This document shows positions 1-10,830 of a stretch of 64,000 bases of DNA, one piece after another. The notes under the pieces were generated by a model. That model was not told the DNA's origin and ran no database searches. It saw nothing but the letters and a program-made list of their open reading frames with translations. Both the position numbers and the translations under genes were made by a program. Every line of letters begins with the position of its first letter. Position 1 is the first letter of the stretch. Where the stretch lies: positions 653,154 through 717,153 of the forward strand of contig NW_027062698.1 of NCBI RefSeq assembly GCF_032884065.1, read 5' to 3'. Source of the stretch: Artemia franciscana (taxonomy: Eukaryota; Arthropoda; Branchiopoda; Anostraca; Artemiidae).

Positions 1-44
1 ATAAGAATTTTCCGAATAAATATTATTTTGATATTATATCATGC

Positions 45-2285
45 ATGGAGGAAGCTGAGAGGGTGGCTGTTTCCGAAGAACGTGTTAAATTTAATACGTG
101 GAAGCCTGAATGGTCTTGGAATCCGGATCTAAAATCAGTGAAAAATGAAGCCAAATTTTGGCTACGTATTTGGGTTTCTTGCGAACGACCACGTAGCGAT
201 GTAGTATTTCAGCTTAAACAGAAAACTAAACTAGAGTATAAAAAGTATTTACGCTCTGAAAAATCTAAAATTTGCAAATTCCCGTCAAGTAATTTCGATT
301 GGAAAAATGTGGTAAATTCAAATAAAATCGATGACTCTTCGTCAACAAGTAGCCCAATTAGTCGTGCTGCTTGGTGTAAATATTATGACCAGATTTTCAA
401 CACTATAAACCATTTTGTTCATGCTACTTTTATGAGGTTTTTTATTTCTGTGCTTCCCATATCACTCCACCAGAACCAGATCCTCCCAATTAGTTTAGTT
501 TCGGTGGCACAAACTATAAAGAAGCTTAAGTCTAGCTCTATTGATTGTGGTGGTATAAGTGTCAAACACCTAAATGTTGATTGTCCAGCTCTAGTCCAAC
601 ATTTACAACTCGAATGTGCTTATGCACCTCGGTTGTGCCTGAAAGTTTTCTGTGTGGAACAGTTACTTCAATCCTGAAAAGAGGAAAGATTCCGACTGAC
701 TGTGTACCTTATAGGCCTATAACGGTTTCCTGCAACATAAGCAAAATGTTTGAGTATCTTCTCCTCCCATCAGTTAATTCTTCGGCATATTTTGGCGAAA
801 ATCAGATTGGGTTTTCAGCTGGGGTAGGTTGCCAGCAGGCTCATAGAGTTTGGGCTAATGTTCTTACTGAGGCTACTAAAAAGGGATTTGAGTTACATTT
901 ATGTGCTTTGGATCTCTCCAAAGCCTTTGACACTGTTACGCATTCCCAAGCTATCTTTTCTCTTTTTAGTCACGGTATCAACATATCGGTAATTTTTCTT
1001 CTTAGATATTGGTATTCGAATTCCTTTTTGCGGATTAAAACGGATATGAGGGTTTCAGATAGTAAAATTCCAATACGACGTGGGGTCCGGCAAGGTGCTG
1101 TCCTCTCCCCCCTCTATTTTCATACTTTGTATATCATCTGTCTTTTCCTCTATCCCACCTACTTGCATCCTCAATTCTGTAAATATTTCTTATCTTGCCT
1201 ATGCGGATGATATTCTTTTGATCAGTAGCACTAAAAAAGGGCTCTCTTTGTCTGTTTCAACAGTAACATCTAAACTTAATGCGATTGGACTTTCTCTTAA
1301 TCTTTCAAAGTGTGAATATCTTTCATTTAATAGCAATACCACTACTCCTCTAATCTGTGGATCTTTTTCTATCCCGTCGGTTTCTTCATTTCAGTGGCTG
1401 GGAATTAACGTTAGTAAAACTCTAAAATCCTTACAGACCCTCACTGTTGCTGATTGCAGGAAGAAAATCCAATTAAGTTACTCTAAAATTGTTGCTAACC
1501 AAGGTAGATATAATAAAAAGTCTCTTGCTAAATTATACTCGGTTTTTACAGATCATTCGGTTTTGTTTCTTTCTGGTATTTACCCTATTTTTCATAAAAA
1601 AGATATCAGTTCAATTCGTTCTTATTATTTCCGTTTTTCCCGTTTTCAATTGTATCTGCCTCCATGGTATAGGAATAGGAGCCTCATATCTATTTATAGT
1701 TTCCCGGACATTGGGTCGAAGCTCACAGAGCTTGCTGGCAAAATACCCCAGTCTACTTATAAGTATCTGCCCGCCCACGGAGGGCTTACTCGTTTGCTTT
1801 AGTTTCTTGTTTTTTCTGTTTTGTGTAGTGTTTGTTTTGTTTCTTTTATTGATATCCCGTCGGTTTCTTCATTTCGGTGGCTGGGAATTAACGTTAGTAA
1901 AACTCTAAAATCCTTAAGGACTCTCACTGTTGCTGATTGCAAGAAGAAAATCCAATTAAGTTACTCTAAAATTGTTGCTAACCGAGGTAGATATAATAGA
2001 AAGTCCCTTGCTAAATTATACTCGGTTTTTACAGATCATTCGGTTTTGTTTCTTTCTGGTATTTACCCTATTTTTCATAAGAAAGATATCAGTTCCATTC
2101 GTTCTTATTATTTCCGTTTTTCCCGTTTTCAATTGTATCTGCCTCCATGGTATAGGAATAGGAGCCTCATATCTATTTATAGTTTCCCGGACATTGGGTC
2201 GAAGCTCACAGAGCTTGCTGGCAAAATACCCCAGTCTACTTATAAGTATCTGCCCGCCAACGGAGGCCTTACTCGTTTTCTTTAG
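45..2285 (+). pseudogene. non-LTR retrotransposon ORF2 (reverse transcriptase), frameshifted
   Basis: This is a decayed non-LTR retrotransposon protein read across at least three frames. Positions 45-677 give a basic linker typical of the stretch between endonuclease and RT (NPDLKSVKNEAKFWLRIW). Around 620 the frame shifts, and 581-1210 carries the RT fingers and palm: a YRPITVSCNISKMFEYL block, LDLSKAFDTV with the first catalytic Asp, and RRGVRQGAVLSP. A second shift near 1090 moves to the frame of 1080-1802, which holds the catalytic box AYADDILLIS and a thumb block ending in FQWLGINVS. No endonuclease is visible, so the copy is 5'-truncated or starts before the window. The 3' end has a short UTR and an (ATT)n tail near 2373-2389, as in CR1/L2-type LINEs. 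The clade (CR1/Rex1-like or another) is not settled. It is certainly inactive because of the frameshifts. Confidence 0.85.
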
Positions 2286-2336
2286 TTTCTTGTTTTTTCT
2301 GTTTTGTGTAGTGTTTGTTTTGTTTCTTTTATTGAT
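1371..2336 (+). repeat. 483-bp direct tandem duplication inside the retrotransposon
   Basis: Positions 1371-1853 and 1854-2336 are near-identical copies of the same 483-bp segment: the RT C-terminal part beginning at IPSVSSF, its stop codon and the start of the 3' UTR. The copies differ by only a handful of substitutions (for example Q versus R in SSFQWLG/SSFRWLG, and AHGG versus ANGG). The unit is a multiple of three. The second copy starts right after the 3' UTR of the first, so it is not a continuation of the ORF. The low divergence suggests the duplication is young compared with the frameshifts elsewhere in the element. Confidence 0.9.
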
Positions 2337-2372
2337 ACTCAATTTTAATTTTTTGTAGCGGGTCAAAAATGA

Positions 2373-2389
2373 ATTATTATTATTATTAT
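2373..2389 (+). repeat. (ATT)n tail of the upstream retrotransposon
   Basis: This short ATT microsatellite follows the 3' UTR and lies immediately before unrelated RTE-like sequence. It is therefore probably the 3' terminus of the upstream LINE, which would have inserted into or next to an older RTE fragment. Confidence 0.6.
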
Positions 2390-2390
2390 A

Positions 2391-2996
2391 TGAAAACAAA
2401 AGCAATGTAAAGAAAGTGGAGAAAGCATTAAATTTTGAACTGAGGAGGTGTAAAGTAGAGGCCATGGATAAAATTGCAGAGGACCTGGAAGATGCAGCTA
2501 GACGGTAAAATAGTAAAATATTATAAAAGTATGTTAATAATTTGAGACGGACTAGTCACTCTGGACGTGTCTCAGTTGAATATACGAATATAGCCACAAT
2601 TAGTGATTAAGATATAGTTAAATAGAGATAGGTAAACATTTTGAGAATGTACTAAACCGAGATATTGTTGCACAAAAACATACACAGAAAAATAAAAACG
2701 TTTGTGATGCCCTGGATGTGAAGGAAGATTTGTTTAGTGAGGAAGAAATAGTGACAGTACTAAAAGGATTAGAAAAATAATAATCCAGATGCTGATAGTG
2801 TGGTAAATGAGTTTTTTAGATGTAGTGGCTTTTAGGTTAGAAATAAGCTACATACAGATTATAAATATGATTTTTGAAAAAGGGGAAGTACCTAACGATT
2901 CTAGGAAAACCTTAACTAAACCACTGTATAAGAAAAGTGATAAGAGTGAGTGTCGCAATTATCAAGGCATTAGTCTGTCCTCTGTTATATCCCTTG
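2391..2996 (+). pseudogene. RTE-like retrotransposon fragment (linker and start of RT)
   Basis: The stretch encodes in broken frames the segment just before and at the start of an RTE-like RT: an EDLEDAARR linker block, a DTLDVKEDLF block, then LLxxGGxxxRNKL-like and FEKGEVPNDSRKTLTKPLYKK followed by NYQGISLSSV. Two other remnants of the same family occur in the window (minus strand near 33.7-36.2 kb and plus strand 60.1-62.1 kb). The nucleotide match to 60290-60870 is clear by eye. It ends abruptly just after the first RT block, so it is a truncated, inactive copy with multiple stops. Confidence 0.75.
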
Positions 2997-3737
2997 TATT
3001 TCAATAGTTGTTCTGAAAACGCATTTATTGAGACCTTGCTCCACTTTTTTAAACTGAGTTAATATTCCTAGTTCAGAGGCTAACCATGTAGTAAGACCAG
3101 TTTTTCCTTTTAATGTCTGAGGTCGGCAAGCCAAATATGATAAACTAATCACGTTTCTAATTAACTCTTTTTGCATTGTTCCCTTGTATTTAAAACTTCA
3201 GATACCACTATGCTCAAAGGCGGAAGAATTTGGTCCATCTTATAGAAGGACCATATGCTGTTTCCTATACAGTACATCTTAACATAAGGTTTCAAATGAC
3301 ACTTAGGGATCTGTTTGAGTCAAAGTTGAAAATGATTAATAAGAAATTATAGAATCAGTAAACCATAGTTCGCTTATTAGTCAAAACCTGGATACAAAAA
3401 AAAGGTATAAACATAATTCAAATACAAGAAGATTTTAAACCTCTAAATCACTCCTTTAAATCAGGCACGCAGTTTAAGCCTTATGCAGGAACACTGAAAA
3501 AAAGAAAATAGAGAAAGAAGAGGCAAAACTTTAACGACCACCAGAGATAAAACTTTAACACATTTAGAAAAAACAAAAATAAAACCCTACAATGAGACCC
3601 TACAAAAAAATAGCAAATCTTAATGGTAATCATTCTTTCTTATGGCTGTTTTATGTTATTCTCTAATACCTGATTTTTATTGTAAAAATTTGTTGGATTA
3701 GCGAATAGATGATGTTGATAAAATAGTTCTTTATAGG
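2997..3737. other. unannotated AT-rich stretch
   Basis: I see no coding region, RNA gene or recognisable repeat here. The 63-codon minus-strand frame near 2985-3176 has no motif that I recognise. Confidence 0.4.
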
Positions 3738-4111
3738 AATTAACTAAAAAAAAATATATTTTTTCAACTGAAAGTAAGGAGCAACATTGAAACTTAAGAC
3801 AAGCAGAAATCATTACTTACATGAGAGGGAACCTCCCCGTCAATACCTCAATGTTTACGCTAAAGTTCAAATTTTGTCCCAATTCTGTAAGAATGGCTTC
3901 TGAATCACAAAGGACATTAAAAGGCTCTTTACGCTATAGTTCTTCATTACTTTAAAAGCTAGAGTTGTGAGAAAGAGTCAAACTTTAGATGAAAGAGCGA
4001 GGCATTGAGAAGGGGACAACTCCTTTCATATATGGAACAATTTCTGTTCGTTTTAAGTTCTAATGTCGCTCTTTACTTGCAGTTAAAAAACTTGTTTTTT
4101 TTTATTTAATT
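3738..4111. repeat. solo palindromic module of repeat family A
   Basis: This 374-bp segment starts AATTAACTAAAA, ends TTATTTAATT, and is an imperfect inverted repeat. The left arm carries AACTGAAAGTAAGGAGCAACATT and the right arm its near-complement ending in GCAGTTAAAAAACTTG. The centre contains the TTTACGCTAAAG motif in both orientations. The same module forms the first roughly 300 bp of the long family A elements at 15218, 16977, 25638 and 31511. Here it stands alone, without the 1.4 kb body or the terminal hairpin. Confidence 0.7.
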
Positions 4112-4830
4112 CCAACAAACAATGTCTCCATGCTTCCAGAAGTGTATGTAATTAACTCATAGCTTAGAGACAATTTTTGTTAGGTCTTTCTAACCAATCG
4201 CAAAGTTTTACACCAAAATAAGATGCTATTCAATAAGGAAAAACCAGAGACCTGCAAAATAAAATATAGTTTTTGGAGCCTGAGGTGTGGCGTACGCGGA
4301 ATGTACGACTACATTAATATGTACATTGCAATGCAGTTTCATTTAAAAAGCGAAACATACACAGCATTAATGCCATTGAAAAACTTGGCTGGATTAAGGA
4401 GAGTTTGAAAGAATTGTATCGAATTAGATTTCGATCAGAATAATCAGATACACCGTACCCATCCATAAGAATTCAGCATTGTGTACATACGCAGCCAGAG
4501 GGAAGCAGAAGTGCTCAACATTGATCTATGTCCAACTATCAAAAAAGGAGTTTCAATTTCAGTCTCGGCTGTGAATTTTGTACATAACGTCATCATTTCA
4601 TCAATAACGTTATAAAAGATTAATTGAAATTCTTCATAAAATACGGAACTTTAGTTTCGATTTTCTTTTGTATGTTTGCTGCAAAATTAACTTGCTTCGA
4701 AAAACAATTAAAATAGGAGGACAAAAGCATGCAACAGCTTGAAGTTAATTTTCACAGTTAAATCTTATCGATTTGGTGACTTCCCATAAAAATTACGACT
4801 GATTATCCACTAGAAGCAATTTGACAAGTT
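4112..4830. other. region upstream of the TFIIB-like gene, no recognisable feature
   Basis: This is AT-rich DNA without a recognisable exon. In particular I find no cysteine-rich segment upstream that could supply the zinc ribbon missing from the TFIIB-like protein. The 61-codon frame at 4223-4408 shows no known motif. No clear TATA/Inr arrangement can be asserted. Confidence 0.4.
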
Positions 4831-5659
4831 ATGACACTGAACGCATATCCAAATCAAAGTCCATTCAATAATTATGGATGGGTTCTACAGCAAAATGCAT
4901 CTATTGATCGCCATTACGAAAGAAACATTGGCTACGAACATCAGCCAATCACTCAAGTTGTCGACTATATTCGGGGCGACCTTGATCGCTCCATTGGTAC
5001 ATACATAGAACCTTCTAAAAGCCAAAAATTCAAAACCAGCTACTCTTCTCAAAAATTTTTAAACAGTAAAACCAGATCTTACCTACGGGGGGAAAATTTT
5101 ATTAAAGAAACCATACAGGCTAAATTAAACTTGAGTGATGCCACTGCTGACATTGCCAGGTTTTATTTCAATTGGTATTGGTCTGATGGTAGATCTTTAA
5201 GGGGTAAAAATGTATTAACGATTGTTGCATCTTGCGTATACCTTGCTTGCTATAAGGATAAAGTCCCACGGACCTTAAAGGAGATAAGCGATGTATCTGG
5301 TATCCAAATTAAGCATATTATTAAATGGTCAAGAAGCATTTCCAAAGTTGTAGGGCATGAAAGCGAGGTGGCGCGGCCAGAACTTTTCATTGAACGTTTT
5401 TGTGATCATTTAAAGTTGCCAGTGCCAACAAAAAAAAAAAGTTTATAAAATAGCGTCCAAAGCAATGGAGCACAGCGTATCGCATAACAGGACAGTGGCC
5501 ACGATTGCTTCAGCAGCCATTTACATGGCAGCGCGTTTACTGGATGAAAAGTCAATAAGCAAAAGCGCAATTCGGTTGGTTACAGGAAGCTCTCTAACTT
5601 CAATTTCTCTCTGTTTTAAGGAATTATGCGAAAAGAAAAGTCTTTTCCTGAAAGAATAG
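4831..5659 (+). CDS. divergent TFIIB-like protein, intronless, one homopolymer frameshift
   Basis: TFIIB bridges TBP on the promoter and RNA polymerase II. The first reading frame (205 codons) has a B-linker-like N-terminus and then a TFIIB cyclin fold at about residues 98-178. Its core SDGRSLRGKNV, followed by SCVYLACYKDKVPRTLKEIS, matches the TFIIB repeat-1 signature (LKGR...CLYIACRQEGVPRTFKEI). An 11-A run at 5430-5440 shifts the frame. Removing one A continues into a second cyclin repeat (SHNRTVATIASAAIYMAARL, matching the repeat-2 SVAAAAIYMAS signature) that ends at 5659. The N-terminal zinc ribbon is absent, and total length would be about 275 residues against about 315 in canonical TFIIB. 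There are no introns. It may be a retrogene, a lineage-specific paralogue with a sequencing slip in the A-run, or a young pseudogene. The first ATG at 4831 is chosen because nothing in frame upstream looks conserved. Confidence 0.75.
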
Positions 5660-5714
5660 CTATTAATGTTTTTAGGACTAACAAGTAGCTAACAATTGTT
5701 CCAAAATTAGCTGT

Positions 5715-6045
5715 TAATTTTTACTGCAGTCCTATCTTCTATCCAGAGCTCCTACCTTTGGTTCATTGAGATAGACTTCTCACAAAATACGCATAACTAT
5801 TTTAGTGCAGTATTATCTTCTATCCAGACCTTCTAAATTTGGATCATGGAGATAGAACTTCTCACAAAACACGCGTCATTATTTTAGTGCTGTCTTAACT
5901 TGTCTAGCACTCTTACCTTTGGTTCGTGGAGATAAAGCTTCTCACAAAATGCACATTACTATTTTAGTGCAGGCTTATCTCCAGTTCAGAACTCTTACCT
6001 TTGGTTCAAGGAGATGTAACTTCTCACAAAACACGTGTCATTACG
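5715..6045. repeat. minisatellite, four units of 80-82 bp
   Basis: Four tandem units carry the shared blocks CTATCCAGA...CTTACCTTTGGTTC, GGAGATA...CTTCTCACAAAA and TATTTTAGTGCAG. The CTCACAAAA block recurs at 5779, 5861, 5941 and 6023, giving periods of 82, 80 and 82 bp. Units differ at roughly one base in six. The array begins about 60 bp after the stop codon of the TFIIB-like gene and could be part of its 3' transcript. No function is evident. Confidence 0.85.
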
Positions 6046-6389
6046 TGATAATTATGCTTAATCCACATGTTCCTTGTAAATAGGTTAACCTGGTGTAAAT
6101 TTGTTGATAGTTTTAATACAGACTAAAAAAAACTCTTCCAAATGAGCCACTCTTTTACTAGTTCTAAGTGATGACGTTAGAAACTTCAAAGAAAAAGTCA
6201 ACTTTTGAATCAAGACAAATAGATTTTTTTTGACGGCAGTCGATAGCTCTTGATGAGCCGATCAAAGTATATGTCATCCATTTTCTAGTAGAAAATCCCT
6301 TCACGAGATATACTAGTTTGAAAGTTTAAAGGGGTTGACAACTTCAGTAGTAAGGTACACACTGAAACCAAAAATAGGCCGATACCAAT

Positions 6390-6475
6390 TGTGAGACATA
6401 TAGGGGAGTTTAAAGCAACAGTCGGCTGGTTGCTCATAATCATCTTCGGCAATGAGGGGTTCGCAACTTTGGGTA
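6390..6475. repeat. fragment repeated at 11597-11690
   Basis: The stretch GAGACATATAGGGGAG through GGCAATGAGGGGTTCGC resembles 11597-11690 in the same orientation (AAGACATGTAGGGGAA ... GCGATGAGGGGTTTGC). The two copies flank the Jockey-like element on both sides. This may be the 5' region of a second, mostly deleted copy. Confidence 0.5.
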
Positions 6476-6512
6476 ATTAGTGTATCTATTGTTTGTTTCC
6501 GGTGTATTTGAT

Positions 6513-6516
<4 letters not shown>

Positions 6517-6593
<77 letters not shown>
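6517..6593. repeat. (AG)n microsatellite
   Basis: About 77 bp of almost pure AG dinucleotides with one interruption. Open frames reading RE or SL repeats across it are spurious. Confidence 0.95.
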
Positions 6594-6597
<4 letters not shown>

Positions 6598-6904
6598 AGT
6601 TTATTATTAAATAGAAGACAATACAAAACACGATTCAAAATTGAATTACCATATACTTATTACAATACACTTAATTCCCCTCAAAAGGCTCCATGGCCAG
6701 GGATAAAAGGGGGATAAGAAAAAAAATACAAGCAACAACTACAATATAAGCAATATATATATAAGGGGGATACAATATAAGCAACAACTAAAAGGAGGAA
6801 AAAAAGAACATACCTGAGGCCTGGGAGTCAAACGCAGAGAAGACAACCACATACCATGAACAGAACACAGGGGATATTAACTCCTCAGAAGAAAAAAGGA
6901 TGTT

Positions 6905-9140
6905 ATTCTATTTCATTCTTTATTAAATGATCCTTAAGAATCCAAACGAGTGGCATTCCTGTACTGAAGAAGGTAGTGAATTCCAGACCTGTTGAGAAAA
7001 AAATGTGGGGATTGAAATTTGATCGAATAGTAGGGGTAGGTGGAATGTAGATATTATTTGAAGAACGAAGCCTATACGGAGCTGAATCAGAAATAAACAT
7101 AGGAGTTTTCTGAAGAGATTATGGAAGATTGCCGTAAAATTGATAAAAAGACAAAAGAAGCACAAGAAATAGTGTAAATAGACCGTAGACTTAAGAGCGG
7201 TGTTGGTGAAGAACAATTGGTGTCCATAACCAGACGCCGTGCTTTTTTATACATGACAGAATAGATCCTGGAAATGCGTGTCTAAGTTTTCGAATGATAC
7301 CCAAACTCCGTGAGACCTTAAGCCTAATCATGGCTACATGGTTTCTGAATAAAAGGTTTTCATCAAGCAGGATACCAAGAAACCGGACCACCCGACTCTC
7401 TGGTCTACAAAAGGAGCCTTGTGACACCTGAAGGTGTTTAAGCCGAGGGAAAGCTATACCAATTCGAGAAAAAATGAGAAAATGTAATTTACCAACATTC
7501 AAGACCAAGTAATTGATATTAAATCATGAAATAACTCTCTCGAATAATGCCAAAAGGTTAGGCTTGATATCGCATTCCGTCTTCCCAAGGGTGCCAAGAG
7601 TGGTATCATCAGTAAAAGCAACAAGAAAATCTTCATTAGAAGTAGTATTGGAACACGACTGCGCATGAGGATGATACAAATTGCAGCATGCCAGAGACCT
7701 GGTGTTTTTTACAGCCGAAATCAGATCTTTAACAAAAATCAGAAATAAAATGGGACCAAGAACAGATCTCTGAGGGACGCCATAATTTACTTCAGAAGGG
7801 ATCCGGAAAAGAGGAGCAATTGAAATAAGCCTACCAGAAAGATATGAATTAAACCAAGAAAAAGCGTTTGATCTTATACCAATATGCAATAGTTTCCAAA
7901 GAAGAATCCAAGGAGTCAAGGAATCAAAGGCTTTCCGAACATTCAAAAATAAAGCTGCCGGGATATGACCAGAATCTATTGCTGAATGAATGAAATTCGA
8001 AAAAGCTGCGCAAGCATGCTCCGTAGAGTGACCCAATCGGAATCCAAACTGGAAATCATGCAAAAATTCCTTTGCATCCAGAAAACTAAGAAGTCTGAAT
8101 AGCACAGCCTTCTCAAAGATTTTGCTGAAAACAGATAGGAGAGAAATTGGCCTATAACTAGCAGGATCACTCCGAGAACCACCTTTATAGAGCACTATAA
8201 CCTTAGCTTGCTTGAGAGATTCAGGGAAATTCCTTTCTCGAAAGACAGATTGACGACCTTAGTCAATGGTGACAGAATAGCAGTCAGAATGGCACGAATA
8301 ACCCTTGTAGGAATTTTGTCTGGTTCTGAAGAGGATGATCCTTTAAGAGCGTTCGCAATACGAGCTACCTCAAATTCAGAAACATAATTCAAGACCATCG
8401 ACATTAAACATGAGGGTTCAAGAAAGGCTCTGTAATCGCAACGAGAAGTTGAAGAGCTTGCAGAGGAAGCAGTTCCCTTCCCTATATTAGCAAAATAAGA
8501 GTTAAGCTCTAGCTGGAAATCTGCATCTCCTTGGACGATTTTACCATAGATTATCAGCATTGATGAAACTGAAAGTAGAGGGGGAGTAGGTCTAAGAACT
8601 GAATTAATTAAATACTATGTCTTCCTAGCATCCTTCCCATATTCAGAAAATTTTCTATGATAGTACAGGGACTTTGCCTTCCGACACAGAGAATTAAATA
8701 TACTCCTATAGGCCTTGAATCGTTCGTGATGAGCTACAGATGATGAAGGCTTGTAAAGCTTCCACAAATAATTTTTCCTTGTCCAGCTTTTATGGAGACC
8801 TGAAGTCATCCATGGATTCATTGGTGCTATCCTTTTTGAAGTATGGGGCGCTGGACCGTGATTGCAAATTTCCAGGATTCCTTCTTTCACTAAATCATAA
8901 TAGGAATCAAAAGAGTGGTTAAAATCTGAATCAGATACCAAGCTATCTCATGGTACATCAGCCAGACGAGAATTAAGTAGACTTAGCTCAGTATCACCAT
9001 AACGGAAAAAAGGGAGATTAGATGGTGATGCTATGCGCTGCGCTTGATCAGCACTCTTATATCAAGAAACAGCTGGAAAATGATCAGAAATATCACTAAC
9101 CTGAACCAAATTATCTAAGACATCTAGTGACGAAAAAATA
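6905..9140 (-). pseudogene. Jockey-like non-LTR retrotransposon, RT and 3' part
   Basis: Read on the minus strand from right to left. The endonuclease C-terminus (VSDISDHFPAV) lies near 9080-9120. A linker (PWMTSGLHKSWTRKNYLWKLY) spans 8941-8615. The RT starts in 8560-8195 and continues in 8195-7524 with YRPISLLSVFSKIFEKAVLF, the QFGFRLGHSTEHAC block, VRKAFDSL, VPQRSVLGPILF (R where most relatives have G), and FTDDTT at the catalytic box (normally F/YADD). The thumb and C-terminal part follow in 7508-7191 and about 7216-6903 (FVRFLG-like VRFLGILLDENL, then WNSLPSSVQE). At least four frame changes and the altered catalytic box make it inactive. The region 6600-6900 is probably its 3' UTR. Confidence 0.85.
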
Positions 9141-10830
9141 TCAAACAGTTCGTGGTAACGCGAACTGTAGTAAGGAGCGACCCGGCTCAATAGTAACCAA
9201 AACTCTAAAAAACGGACTTTTAATACCAATAATTACATCAAAAGAATCAAAATTTAATGCTTATTTTAAATATATAAGTTTCATCAAGCTTAGTCTTACC
9301 CATCAAAAGTTACGAGCCTGAGAAAATCTGCCCTATTTTAGAAAATAGGGTGAAACACCCCCTAAAAGTCATAGAATCTTATTGAAAATCACACCATCAA
9401 ATTCAGCGTATCAGAGAACCCGATGGTACAAGTTCCAAGATCCTATCTACAAAAATGTGGAATTTTGTATTTTTTGCCAGAAGACAAATCATGGATGCTT
9501 ATTTATTTGTTTGTTTTTTTTTATTTTTTTTCTTTTTCCCAGGGGTGATCGTATCGACCCAGTGGTCCTAGAATTTTGCGAGAGGGCTCTTTCGAACGGA
9601 AATGAAAAGTTCTAGTGCCCTTTTTAAGTGACCAAAAAAATCGGAGGGCTCATAGGCCCCTTCCCACGCTCATTTTTTTCCCAAAACAGTCGGATCAAAA
9701 TTCTGAGATAGCCATTTTATTCAACATAGTCGAAAAACCTTATAACTATGTCTTTGGGGATGACTTACTCCCCCACAGTCCCCGTGGGAGGGGCTGCAAG
9801 TTGCAAAATTTGACCAGTGTTTGCATATATTAATGGTTATTGGGAAATGTAGAGACGTTTTCAGGGGTATTTTTTGGTTGGGAGGGGGGGGGTTGAGAAG
9901 AAGGGGCTATGTTGGGAAAATTTTCCATGGAAGAATTTGTCACGGGTAAGAAGATTTCCATAAAGGGGGCGCAGCATTCTCTAGCATTATTTAAAAAAAA
10001 ACAATGAGAAAATAAATATGAAAAAGTTTTTTTCAACTGGAAGTATGGAGTAGCATTAAAACTTAAAACGAACAGAAAATATTACGCATATAAGGGGTTC
10101 ATCTCCTCCTAATACCTCACCCTTTACGCTAAAGGATTTTTAGTAATTTCAACTATTTATTCTACGGCCTTTGTGATTCAGGGATAAAATTAAAGCTTTA
10201 ATGCAAAGAGTTATTGACGAGGTATTGACCCTTCTCATATACGTAATAAAAACATACGAACATAGAAGTTTGTTACGTAAGCTAATTCGTAAGTTACGTA
10301 TATCTTTTACTAATGAAAACGTTCGTAAAAACTAAAAGTTCTAGTTGCCTTTTTAAGTACCCAAAAAATTGGAGAGCAACTGGTCCTCCTTCCCCTCCTT
10401 TTTTCGCAAAGTCATTCGATTAAAACTATGGGAAAGCCATTTAGCCAAATGAATAAATATGTAAATTTCGCTTTAATTATTCATCTGCGGAGAGCCGAAA
10501 TCAAAACATGGATTAACTAAAAAACGTTCAGAAATTAATAATTAAAACAAGTTTTTTTAACTGAAAGTAAGGAGCGACATTAAAACTTAAAACGAACAGA
10601 AATTACCTCGTATATGAAAGGGGCTGATCCTTCTTCAATACCCTACTCTTTACGCTAAAGTTTTTACTGTTTTAAAAAGTAGAGTTGAGAGAAAGAGTCA
10701 AACTTTAGTGCAAAGAGGAAGGCGTTGAAGAAGGAGCATCCCCTTTTCATATACGGGGTAATTTCTGTTCGTTTTAAGTTTTAATGTCGCTCTTTACTTT
10801 CAGTTAAAAAAACTTGTTTTTTATTTAATT
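9141..10830 (-). mobile_element. family A element, copy 1 (non-coding, inserted in the Jockey-like endonuclease)
   Basis: This 1,690-bp element lies in minus orientation. Its hairpin end (TCAAACAGTTCGTGG) is at the left and its palindromic end (...TTATTTAATT) at the right. Subterminal AGTAAGGAGCGAC-type motifs lie inside both ends in inverted orientation. A palindromic module occupies about 10540-10830, and a second weaker one about 10020-10260 carries the same TTTACGCTAAAG motif. No open frame exceeds 80 codons with sense. It splits the endonuclease of a minus-strand Jockey-like element, whose reading frame continues on the far side at 10831. The flanks are consistent with a T|T junction and no target duplication, though a TA or ATCAA duplication cannot be ruled out from this copy alone. 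Confidence 0.8.

Noticed and set aside
6440..6717. Open frames with RERERE or SLSLSL repeats
   Set aside because: Artefacts of the (AG)n microsatellite.
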